This document shows positions 1-7,768 of a stretch of DNA of 40,680 bases, one piece after another. The notes under the pieces are model-generated. The model saw nothing but the letters and a program-made list of their open reading frames with translations, searched no databases and was not told the DNA's origin. This DNA comes from Desulfovirgula sp. (GTDB taxonomy: Bacteria; Bacillota; Desulfotomaculia; Desulfotomaculales; Desulfovirgulaceae), in NCBI GenBank assembly GCA_020725525.1, contig DYEX01000087.1, positions 1 through 40,680 of the forward strand, written 5' to 3'. Numbering within the stretch: position 1 is the first letter of the stretch; every line of letters begins with the position of its first letter. The translations under genes and the position numbers were made by a program.

Positions 1-1092
1 GGCATCAAGCTGATGGGCATCTGCTGCACCGGCAACGAGGTGCTCATGCGCCACGGCGTGCCCATCGTGACCTCCTTCGCCTCCCAGGAGTATGCCATCG
101 CCACCGGCGCCATCGACGCCATGGTGGTGGACGTGCAGTGCATCATGCCGTCCATCCGTACCGTTGCTGAGTGCTTCCACACCGTGATTATCACCACTTC
201 GCCCATTGTCAAAATTCCTGGCTCTTATTACCTGGACTTCCAAACCACCAAAGCGATCGAAAATGCCAAGCAGGCCATCCGGCTGGCCATTAAAGCCTTT
301 AAGCAAAGAGACCCCAACAAAGTATACATTCCCAAGATCAAGAATAAAGTGGTGGCCGGCTGGAGTTTGGAAGCCCTTTATGAGCTGTTCCGTACCGTGG
401 AGCCGGACAATCCTGTGAAGGCCCTTACCGATGCAATTTTAAATGGCGAACTCAAAGGGGTGGCCCTGCTGGCAGGTTGCAACAACCTGAAACGCTTCCA
501 GGATGACACCCATATCACTATTGCTAAGGAAATGATTAAAAATGATGTCTTTACCGTAGCTACCGGTTGTGCCGCCCAGGCCTGCGCCAAGCTGGGGCTG
601 CTGGCTCCCGAAGCTATGGAATTTGCCGGCGAAGGGCTGAAGAAATTCCTGGTCCGGATCAGTGAAAAGGCCAGCCTGAGCACGCCGCTGCCGCCCATCT
701 TCCACATGGGTTCCTGCGTGGACAACACCCGGGCCTCCGACCTGCTCATGGATATGGCCAACACGCTGGGCGTAGATACACCCAAGGTGCCTTTCGTTGC
801 CTCCGCCCCCGAGGCCATGAGCGGAAAGGCCGTGGCCATCGGTTCCTGGTTTGTAGCTATGGGCACACCGGTACACGTGGGCTCCATGCCGCCCGTAGAA
901 GGTAGCGATCTCATTTACAGCATCCTTACCCAGGTAGCCAGCGACGTTTACGGTGGGTACTTCATTTTTGAAATGGATCCCAACGTGGCCGCCCAAAAGA
1001 TGCTCAGCGCTTTAGAATATCGTACCTGGAAACTGGGCGTCCACTGCAAAGTGGCCGAGGACTTTGAAACCGCCCTGTGCCAGAACTATTAA
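1..1092 (+). CDS. acsA: CO dehydrogenase catalytic subunit, 5'-truncated
   Basis: C-terminal part (363 residues; the family is usually about 630-680) of the Ni-Fe-S carbon monoxide dehydrogenase subunit of the CODH/acetyl-CoA synthase complex, which interconverts CO2 and CO. The frame is open from base 1, so the start lies outside the window. Cys-bearing motifs typical of the family are visible: GICCTGNE at the left edge, VDVQCIMPS, GCAAQACAK and HMGSCVDNTR. They supply ligands of the active-site C-cluster in known members; individual ligands were not assigned here. acsB follows after 28 nt with a strong ribosome site (AAAGGAGG), so the two genes are probably co-transcribed. Followed directly by acetyl-CoA synthase, this is the ACS-linked (AcsA) type and not a stand-alone CooS. 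Confidence 0.96.
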   Translation, partial: GIKLMGICCTGNEVLMRHGVPIVTSFASQEYAIATGAIDAMVVDVQCIMPSIRTVAECFHTVIITTSPIVKIPGSYYLDFQTTKAIENAKQAIRLAIKAFKQRDPNKVYIPKIKNKVVAGWSLEALYELFRTVEPDNPVKALTDAILNGELKGVALLAGCNNLKRFQDDTHITIAKEMIKNDVFTVATGCAAQACAKLGLLAPEAMEFAGEGLKKFLVRISEKASLSTPLPPIFHMGSCVDNTRASDLLMDMANTLGVDTPKVPFVASAPEAMSGKAVAIGSWFVAMGTPVHVGSMPPVEGSDLIYSILTQVASDVYGGYFIFEMDPNVAAQKMLSALEYRTWKLGVHCKVAEDFETALCQNY

Positions 1093-1120
1093 TTAGCCAG
1101 GACGAAAGGAGGAAACCAGC

Positions 1121-3322
1121 ATGTCCGAGCAAATTAACTTTGACCAGATCTTTGAAGGCGCGATCGAGCCGGGCAAAGAACCCAAGCGGCTTTTCAAAGA
1201 AGCTTATGAAGGGGCCATCACGGCGGTAAGCTATGCGGAGATATTGCTCAATCAGGCTATTCGCACCTACGGGCCGGACCACCCGGTAGGCTATCCCGAT
1301 ACGGCGTACTACCTGCCGGTCATTCGCTGTTTGAGCGGCGAAGAAATCAAGACCCTGGGCGATATGGTTCCGGTCCTGAACCGGGTCAGGGCCCAGTTTA
1401 AAGAAGATTTCCGGGACTTTACCAATGCGCGGCTGGCCGGCGAAGCCACCTGGTACGCCGCCGAGATTATCGAAGCATTACGCTACTTAAAACATAGCCC
1501 GGAAAACCCCCTGCACGTTCCACCCTGGACCGGCTTTATCGGCGACCCGGTGGTACGCCAGTACGGCACCAAGATGGTAGACTGGACCATTCCCGGTGAG
1601 GCGGTAATTATCGGGCGGGCTAAAGACAGTAAAGCCGCCAAGAAGATCGTGGACAGCTTCATGGCTAAGGGCCTGATGCTCTTCCTCTGCGACGAAATTA
1701 TCGAGCAGTTGCTGGAGGAAGGCGTCAAGCTGGGTGTGGACTATATTGCCTATCCCCTGGGCAACTTCACCCAGGTGGTTCATGCGGCCAACTATGCCCT
1801 GCGGGCCGGAATGATGTTCGGGGGCATTAAGCCAGGTTTGCGGGATGCTCAGCGGGATTACCAGCGCCGCCGGGTACTGGCCTTCATTCTCTACCTGGGC
1901 GAACACGACATGGTCAAAACCGCCGCGGCCCTGGGAGCCATCAACGTGGGCTTCCCGGTCATCACCGACCAGCCCCTGCCTGAAGACAAACAGATCAAGG
2001 ACTGGTTTATTTCCGAGCCCGACTACGACAAGATCGTCCAGACCTGCCTGGAAGTGCGGGGCATCAAGATTACCGCCATTGACATCGACGTACCCATTAC
2101 TGTCGGCCCGGCCTTCGAAGGTGAGTCCATCCGCAAGAAAGACATGTACGTGGAATTTGGCGGCACCAGAACTCCCAGTTTTGAGCTGGTGCGCATGGTC
2201 GGTCCGGACGAAATTGAAGACGGCAAGATTGAAGTCATCGGGCCGGACATCGATACCGTGGGGCCCGGCAGTGCCATGCCGCTGGGCATTGTGGTGGACA
2301 TTTACGGCCGCAAGATGCAGGAGGACTTCGAACCCGTGCTTGAGCGGCGCATCCACTACTTCATCAACTACGGTGAGGGCCTGTGGCACGTGGCGCAGCG
2401 GGACATCATGTGGGTACGGATCAGCAAGGATGCCTACTCCAAGGGATTCCGCTTGCGGCACATCGGCGATATCCTCTATGCCAAATTCAAAGCGGAATTC
2501 CCATCCATCGTGGACCGGGTGCAGGTAACCATTTACACAGATGAGCAAAAAGTACTGGAAATGCGGGAAATAGCCCGGCAATACTATAAGAAACGGGACG
2601 ATCGCTTAAAGCAGCTGCGGGATGAAACCGTGGACACCTTCTACTCCTGCACGCTGTGCCAGTCCTTTGCTCCTACCCACGTATGCGTGATTGCCCCCGA
2701 GCGGGTGGGTCTGTGCGGGGCCGTGAGCTGGCTGGATGCCAAGGCCGCCTATGAAATTAACCCTCACGGATCCAACCAGCCCATTCCAAAGGAGGGGTTG
2801 ATTGACCCGGTCAAGGGACAGTGGAAATCCTTCAACGACTTTGTTTACGCCAACTCCCAGCGGACCATTCAGGCGGTCAACTTCTATACTATCATGGAAT
2901 ACCCGATGACCTCCTGCGGCTGCTTCGAGTGCATCCTGGCCATGGTGCCGGAATGCAACGGCTTTATGGTGGTCAACCGGGAGCACGGTGGAATGACCCC
3001 TTCGGGTATGACTTTCTCCACCATGGCCGGTACCATTGGCGGCGGTGCCCAGATGCCGGGGTTCATGGGTATCGGTAAATCATACCTGGCTTCGCGCAAG
3101 TTTGTCCCGGCCGACGGCGGCCTGGCCCGGCTGGTGTGGATGCCCAAGGCTTTGAAGGAACAGCTGCGGCCGCAACTGGAGGAAGCGGCGGAAGAAGCCG
3201 GCCTGGGCAGGGACTTTGTGGATAAGATTGCCGATGAGACTGTAGGCACCAGCGGCGAGGAGATCCTGCCCTTCCTTGAGGAGAAGGGACATCCGGCCCT
3301 GACCATGCCTCCGCTGCTTTAA
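1121..3322 (+). CDS. acsB: Acetyl-CoA synthase (CODH/ACS alpha/beta subunit)
   Basis: 733 residues, the length expected for bacterial AcsB. It condenses CO, a methyl group from the corrinoid protein and CoA into acetyl-CoA at the nickel A-cluster. The A-cluster ligands are all present: C510, C513, C522 and C532 for the cubane, and the C599-G600-C601 motif (sequence SCGCFEC) for the distal nickel. They match the Moorella pattern with a constant offset of four residues. The N-terminal part carries the CODH-binding and Rossmann-like domains. The ATG start at 1121 follows AAAGGAGGAAACC. Downstream lies a 120-nt gap with a long hairpin before acsC. Confidence 0.98.
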   Translation: MSEQINFDQIFEGAIEPGKEPKRLFKEAYEGAITAVSYAEILLNQAIRTYGPDHPVGYPDTAYYLPVIRCLSGEEIKTLGDMVPVLNRVRAQFKEDFRDFTNARLAGEATWYAAEIIEALRYLKHSPENPLHVPPWTGFIGDPVVRQYGTKMVDWTIPGEAVIIGRAKDSKAAKKIVDSFMAKGLMLFLCDEIIEQLLEEGVKLGVDYIAYPLGNFTQVVHAANYALRAGMMFGGIKPGLRDAQRDYQRRRVLAFILYLGEHDMVKTAAALGAINVGFPVITDQPLPEDKQIKDWFISEPDYDKIVQTCLEVRGIKITAIDIDVPITVGPAFEGESIRKKDMYVEFGGTRTPSFELVRMVGPDEIEDGKIEVIGPDIDTVGPGSAMPLGIVVDIYGRKMQEDFEPVLERRIHYFINYGEGLWHVAQRDIMWVRISKDAYSKGFRLRHIGDILYAKFKAEFPSIVDRVQVTIYTDEQKVLEMREIARQYYKKRDDRLKQLRDETVDTFYSCTLCQSFAPTHVCVIAPERVGLCGAVSWLDAKAAYEINPHGSNQPIPKEGLIDPVKGQWKSFNDFVYANSQRTIQAVNFYTIMEYPMTSCGCFECILAMVPECNGFMVVNREHGGMTPSGMTFSTMAGTIGGGAQMPGFMGIGKSYLASRKFVPADGGLARLVWMPKALKEQLRPQLEEAAEEAGLGRDFVDKIADETVGTSGEEILPFLEEKGHPALTMPPLL

Positions 3323-3364
3323 ACAACTTGAATCGCGCAATTAATTTTAGGATGTAGAAATATG

Positions 3365-3408
3365 CATATCCTGGAGGACACCTGTTATACAGGTGTCCTC
3401 CGGATATG
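3365..3408 (+). promoter_or_regulatory. Long intercistronic hairpin between acsB and acsC
   Basis: Two arms pair as 13 perfect base pairs (GGAGGACACCTGT, 3373-3385, with 3389-3401) around a 3-nt TAT loop. After a single bulged T at 3372 they continue with seven more pairs (CATATCC with GGATATG). No U-tract follows, the next bases being TGTTAATTAATT, so it does not look like a standard intrinsic terminator. It may be a transcript-stabilising or processing structure, or an attenuator that lowers acsC expression relative to acsB. The function is inferred only from structure and position. Confidence 0.75.
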
Positions 3409-3441
3409 TGTTAATTAATTACGAGAAAGGAGAAAAGGAGA

Positions 3442-4779
3442 ATGGGTTTAACAGGTTTAGAGATTTTTAAGCAACTGCCCAAAACCAACTGCAAGGATTG
3501 CGGTCACCCGACCTGTCTGGCCTTTGCTATGGCCATGGCGGCCGGTAAAGCTGGTCTCGACCAGTGTCCACACGTAAGCGAAGCAGCAAAGGAAGCTCTG
3601 GGTGCTGCTTCCGCTCCGCCTGTGGCCCTGGTGAAGATTGGCACAGGCGAAAAAGAACTGACGCTGGGTAATGAAACCGTACTCTTCCGCCACGACAAGC
3701 GTTTTGAACACCCTGCGGGAATTGCTGTCACTGTGAGCGACACCGCCGGCGAAGAAGAAATTGCTGCTCGCGTGGACCAGATCAATAAACTGGTATTTGA
3801 CCGGGTCGGCCAGCTCCACAGCGTCAACCTGGTAGCTGTAAGGAATGATTCCGGCGATGCGGAAAAGTTTGCCGCAGCAGCAAAGGCAGCTTCGGCCAAT
3901 ACCGCATATCCTCTGGTCCTGATTACCGAAGATACGGCGGCCATGGAAAAGGCCCTGGAACTTGTGGGCAGTAAGAAACCGCTGCTCTGCGGGGCCACCT
4001 CTGCCAACTATGAAGGTATGACCGCTCTGGCCAAGAAGTATGAAGCACCCATGGTGGTCAAGGGAGCCAACCTCAATGAACTGGCCGAGTTAGTGGAAAA
4101 GGTAGTGGCCCTGGGTCACAAACAACTGATTCTGGATTCGGGCGCCCGGGAAGTCCATAAGGTCCTGGCCGACCAGACCCAGATCCGCCGCCAGGCTTTG
4201 AAGCGTTTCCGTCCCTTTGGCTATCCGACCATTACCTTTGTTACTAACGAAGATCCCTTCCAGGCCGTGGCCGATGCCGCAGTGTACATTTGTAAGTATG
4301 CGGGGATTGTGGTGCTTCAAACGGCGGATCCGGCAGACATTTTGCCTCTGATCACCCTGCGCCTGAACATTTACACCGACCCGCAAAAACCAATTGCCGT
4401 GGAATCCAAGATATACGAGATTGGTAATCCCGGTCCCGATTCCCCGGTCTATATTACCACCAATTTCTCCCTTACCTATTTCTGTGTAGCGGGAGACGTA
4501 GAGGCCAGCCGGGTGCCGGGTTACATTCTCCCCGTGGATACCGACGGCATTTCCGTCTTAACCGGATGGGCGGCCGGAAAATTCACCCCCGAAAAGATTG
4601 CCGAAATGCTGAAAAACTCCGGCATTGCCGAAAAGGTATCCCATCGCAAGGTAATCATTCCTGGCGGCGTGGCTGTTCTCAGCGGCAAGCTCCAGGAGCT
4701 TTCCGGCTGGGAAGTGCTGGTGGGACCGCGGGAATCTTCCGGCATTCCTTCCTTCCTGAAGCAACGCTGGAATGTCTAG
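3442..4779 (+). CDS. acsC: Corrinoid iron-sulfur protein, large subunit
   Basis: 445 residues. This is the large (gamma) subunit of the corrinoid iron-sulfur protein, which carries the methyl group on a cob(I)amide from AcsE to the A-cluster of AcsB. The N-terminal domain shows the single [4Fe-4S] motif C17-x2-C20-x4-C25-x16-C42 that reductively activates the cobalt. The rest corresponds to the TIM-barrel and the C-terminal corrinoid-binding domain. The start at 3442 follows AAAGGAGAAAAGGAG. It needs AcsD (5747) as partner and a corrinoid, which the cbi operon further right would supply. Confidence 0.97.
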   Translation: MGLTGLEIFKQLPKTNCKDCGHPTCLAFAMAMAAGKAGLDQCPHVSEAAKEALGAASAPPVALVKIGTGEKELTLGNETVLFRHDKRFEHPAGIAVTVSDTAGEEEIAARVDQINKLVFDRVGQLHSVNLVAVRNDSGDAEKFAAAAKAASANTAYPLVLITEDTAAMEKALELVGSKKPLLCGATSANYEGMTALAKKYEAPMVVKGANLNELAELVEKVVALGHKQLILDSGAREVHKVLADQTQIRRQALKRFRPFGYPTITFVTNEDPFQAVADAAVYICKYAGIVVLQTADPADILPLITLRLNIYTDPQKPIAVESKIYEIGNPGPDSPVYITTNFSLTYFCVAGDVEASRVPGYILPVDTDGISVLTGWAAGKFTPEKIAEMLKNSGIAEKVSHRKVIIPGGVAVLSGKLQELSGWEVLVGPRESSGIPSFLKQRWNV

Positions 4780-4948
4780 CTCAGGCCGGATAGCCAGGGC
4801 CTCGCGGTAACCCCTGTCTGGTCGGGGCGCGTGATTACCGGGTTCCTGAAAACCTTACCGTGTGGGCACTGCCTGGTAAAAAGTTACCGCTCTAACTAGC
4901 CGCCTTGAAAACAACGAAACAATCATCACCAGAAGGGAAGTGGTACTC

Positions 4949-5707
4949 ATGGCCTTTACCATTGCCATTGCTGGTAAAGGTGGCACGGGTAAGACCACGC
5001 TGGCCGCCCTTTTAATCAGGCAACTGATCCAGGCAGGTAAGGGTCCCATCCTGGCCGTGGATGCTGATGCCAATGCCAACCTGCACGAAGCCCTGGGTAT
5101 TGAAGTGGAAGATACCATCGCGGATATTATGGCCCGGATTAACAATAACCTGGAACCGCTTCCGGCCGGCATGACCAAAGACCAGTACGTAGCCTTCCGT
5201 GTACACCAGTCTTTAGCGGAAGGAGATGAGGTGGATCTCCTGGTGATGGGGGGCCCCGAAGGACCGGGTTGTTATTGCTATGTCAATAATCTGGTACGTG
5301 GCTTCATGCAGGAGCTGAGCAACAATTATCCGTTTGTAGTTATGGATAACGAAGCAGGTCTGGAACATTTGAGCCGGCGTACCACGCAGAATGTAGACAT
5401 CCTCTTTATAACCAGCGATGCCAGCGCCCGGGGTATCCGCTCGGCCGGGCGGGTAAGAGAACTGGTAGAGTCCCTGGCCCTGGAGATAAAAAATATGTAC
5501 CTGGTGGTAACCAAAGTCGCCGATGGCTCAGTGGGGGCCCTGGAGGACGAAATCAAAAAAACCGGTCTCGAGTTCGTTGGTACCATTCCGAGGGATGAGC
5601 AGGTATTTCAGTATGATTTGCATGGTAAGCCGCTGGTCCAACTACCTGACGATTCCCCGGTAGTGGCAGCCGTTACCGAAGTAATGCGCAAAACCGCTAT
5701 CCTCTAG
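4949..5707 (+). CDS. cooC: CODH nickel-insertion ATPase (CooC/AcsF type)
   Basis: 252 residues. MinD/NifH-like P-loop ATPase that matures the nickel site of CO dehydrogenase or acetyl-CoA synthase. The deviant Walker A motif GKGGTGKT is at residues 9-16, and the CxC pair C108/C110 (GCYCYVNN) matches the CooC dimer-interface metal-binding cysteines. An in-frame GTG at 4940 would add three residues, but it lies only 3 nt from the AGAAGG ribosome site, so ATG 4949 is preferred. It sits between acsC and acsD, within the usual acs gene set. The 170-nt gap before it contains repeated GGTAA/TTACC segments of unclear meaning. Confidence 0.93.
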   Translation: MAFTIAIAGKGGTGKTTLAALLIRQLIQAGKGPILAVDADANANLHEALGIEVEDTIADIMARINNNLEPLPAGMTKDQYVAFRVHQSLAEGDEVDLLVMGGPEGPGCYCYVNNLVRGFMQELSNNYPFVVMDNEAGLEHLSRRTTQNVDILFITSDASARGIRSAGRVRELVESLALEIKNMYLVVTKVADGSVGALEDEIKKTGLEFVGTIPRDEQVFQYDLHGKPLVQLPDDSPVVAAVTEVMRKTAIL

Positions 5708-5746
5708 TAACCCGCATTTACTTACTAAGAGAAAGGAGCGTCTATC

Positions 5747-6697
5747 ATGGCTGTTACCATAGCCAAAGAAAGATGGACCAACAACGTTGCGGAAGTGGTT
5801 TTGGGAACCGAGCCCAACATCGTTAAAATCGGGGGTGAGAGTACCCTGCCCTTCCTGCACTTCGAGGGAGAAATGCCCAACCGGCCTGCGGTGGCCCTGG
5901 AAGTCTGGGATATGGAACCCACCGGTTGGCCGGATATTCTGACCAGTGCCTACGCCGGGGTACTAAACGATCCCGTAGCCTGGGCGAAAAAGTGTGTCGA
6001 ATACGGGGCGGACCTGGTCTGCCTGACCCTGGTCAGTGCCCATCCGGACAATAAAAACACCAGTCCGGAGGAATGTGCTCAGGTGGCCAAGGCGGTGGCC
6101 GATGCCGTAAATGTGCCCTTGATCATCCTTGGCTGCGGTGTGGAAGAAAAAGATGCCCAGGTGCTGGAAAAAGTGGCCGAAGCCCTGTCCGGTAGGAACT
6201 ACCTCCTGGGTTGTGCCACCCAGGAAAATTACAAAACCATTACTGCTGCCTGCATGGTGCACGGTCATAACATCATTGCTTCCAGCCCCCTGGACATCAA
6301 CCTGGAAAAGCAGTTGAACATATTAATTACGGAAATGAACCTGACTGCCAACCGCATTGTCATTGACCCTTCGGTGGGTGCCCTGGGTTACGGTATTGAA
6401 TATGCCTACTCCATCATGGAACGGACCCGCATCGGTGCCCTTACGGGCGATAAAATGATGGCCATGCCGGTCATCTGCCTGCTGGGCCAGGAAGTTTGGA
6501 AAACCAAGGAGGCCAAGAGCACCACTGAGGAGGCGCCGGAATGGGGGAACCAGGAACGCCGGGCCATCCTGTGGGAAGTAATCACTGCCGTGGCTTTTGC
6601 CCAGGCGGGTGGGTCCCTGTTTGTCATGCGGCACCCGGAAGCTCTGAAACAGTTCCGGGCTCACATTGACAAAATGATGCAATCCAATGCCTATTAA
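5747..6697 (+). CDS. acsD: Corrinoid iron-sulfur protein, small subunit
   Basis: 316 residues. Small (delta) subunit of the corrinoid iron-sulfur protein. It is a TIM-barrel that pairs with AcsC and helps hold the corrinoid between AcsE and AcsB. The N-terminus (WTNNVAEVVLG, then GGESTLPFLHFEGEMPNRP) is characteristic of the family, and the length is typical. ATG at 5747 is preceded by AGAAAGGAG. acsE follows after 23 nt, so acsD and acsE are very likely one transcript. No iron-sulfur motif is expected or seen. Confidence 0.97.
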   Translation: MAVTIAKERWTNNVAEVVLGTEPNIVKIGGESTLPFLHFEGEMPNRPAVALEVWDMEPTGWPDILTSAYAGVLNDPVAWAKKCVEYGADLVCLTLVSAHPDNKNTSPEECAQVAKAVADAVNVPLIILGCGVEEKDAQVLEKVAEALSGRNYLLGCATQENYKTITAACMVHGHNIIASSPLDINLEKQLNILITEMNLTANRIVIDPSVGALGYGIEYAYSIMERTRIGALTGDKMMAMPVICLLGQEVWKTKEAKSTTEEAPEWGNQERRAILWEVITAVAFAQAGGSLFVMRHPEALKQFRAHIDKMMQSNAY

Positions 6698-6720
6698 ATT
6701 AAAAAAGGAAGGTGTCAAAT

Positions 6721-7515
6721 ATGATCCTTATTGGCGAGCGGATCAACGGAATGTTTAAAGATATCCGGGAAGCCATTTTAAACAAGGACCCGGAACCCAT
6801 CCGGTACTGGGCAAAGCGCCAGTATGAAAACTGTGCCGCGTACCTGGACATTAACACCGGCCCCACCGTGGAGCCCAAGGATCAACCGGCGGTAATGGAG
6901 TGGCTGGTTAAGGTCGCTCAGGAAACTGTACCTCTGCCCTGCTGCATTGACTCGACCAACCCGGAAGCCATTGAGGCCGGTTTGGCCGTGCACAAAGGCA
7001 AGGCCATGATCAACTCTACCAGTGCCGACCAGTGGAAGATGGACATTTATTTCCCCATGGCCAAAAAATATAATGCAGCCATCATTGGTCTGGCCATGAA
7101 TGAAAAGGGCGTACCCAAGAGTGCCGCCGACCGGGTGGCCCTGGCCATGGAAATTGTGGTTAATGCCGACGCCCATGGCATCCCCATGGAAGACCTGTAC
7201 ATTGATCCCTTGATGCTGCCCTGCAATGTTGCTCAGGACCACGGTCCCGAAGTATTGGAAGCCATCCGTCAGATCAAGACGCTGGCCGATCCACCACCCC
7301 GGACCACCCTGGGCCTCAGCAACTCCTCCCAGCGTTGCACCAACCGGCATCTAATCAACCGGACCTTCCTAATTATGTGCATGGCTGTGGGGCTGGATTC
7401 GGCCATAGCCGACGTGGAGGACCAGGAATTGCTGGATGCCGTGGCTGCCGCCAATATCCTCCTGAACAAGGACATTTATTGCGATTCCTTCTTAAAGACC
7501 TTCAGACAGCGGTAA
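6721..7515 (+). CDS. acsE: Methyltetrahydrofolate:corrinoid iron-sulfur protein methyltransferase
   Basis: 264 residues, close to the size of characterised MeTr enzymes. It transfers the methyl group of 5-methyl-tetrahydrofolate to the cobalt of AcsCD, joining the methyl branch (MetF/MetV product) to acetyl-CoA synthesis. The N-terminus MILIGERINGMFKDI is the pterin-binding family start, and DINTGPT and CCIDSTNPEA are typical pterin-site segments. An in-frame GTG at 6712 overlaps the AAGGAAGG ribosome site, so ATG 6721 is chosen. It is the last gene of the acs block and is followed by an intrinsic terminator. Confidence 0.97.
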   Translation: MILIGERINGMFKDIREAILNKDPEPIRYWAKRQYENCAAYLDINTGPTVEPKDQPAVMEWLVKVAQETVPLPCCIDSTNPEAIEAGLAVHKGKAMINSTSADQWKMDIYFPMAKKYNAAIIGLAMNEKGVPKSAADRVALAMEIVVNADAHGIPMEDLYIDPLMLPCNVAQDHGPEVLEAIRQIKTLADPPPRTTLGLSNSSQRCTNRHLINRTFLIMCMAVGLDSAIADVEDQELLDAVAAANILLNKDIYCDSFLKTFRQR

Positions 7516-7530
7516 GGGCACGGCCTCAAA

Positions 7531-7576
7531 AGGGGAAAGCGGTCGTTCGTTGGCCGTTTTCCCCTAGGTTTGTTTT
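7531..7576 (+). terminator. Terminator after the acs block
   Basis: A 14-bp stem pairs 7531-7544 (AGGGGAAAGCGGTC) with 7552-7565 (two G-U pairs, 7-nt loop), followed by a T-rich but interrupted tail, GGTTTGTTTT. It separates acsE from hdrA. The remaining 190 nt before hdrA is AT-rich. A TTGACA hexamer occurs at 7636-7641, but no convincing -10 box lies at standard spacing, so no promoter is claimed. Confidence 0.7.
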
Positions 7577-7768
7577 GAAAAAATATTTTTCAGGTCAATT
7601 GCAGGATTTGCAAGGTCTTTCGAAGAATTATATTTTTGACATTCACAAAATGGCCACACCGCTTTTATGTACAGGCTTATCCCAATGCCTGCGCCACTGA
7701 CCTGAAGGTAATGTAAAACACAAGTCGCAACGTGCTCTTTATTTTGTTCTCTTTCGGGAGGGGATATA

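Noticed and set aside
1487-2581. A 364-residue minus-strand ORF antisense to acsB
   Set aside because: It is a shadow of acsB with low-complexity His/Val-rich translation and no recognisable domain. acsB is certain.
7636-7641. TTGACA as a promoter for hdrA
   Set aside because: No acceptable -10 element lies at 16-18 nt; noted only inside the terminator entry.
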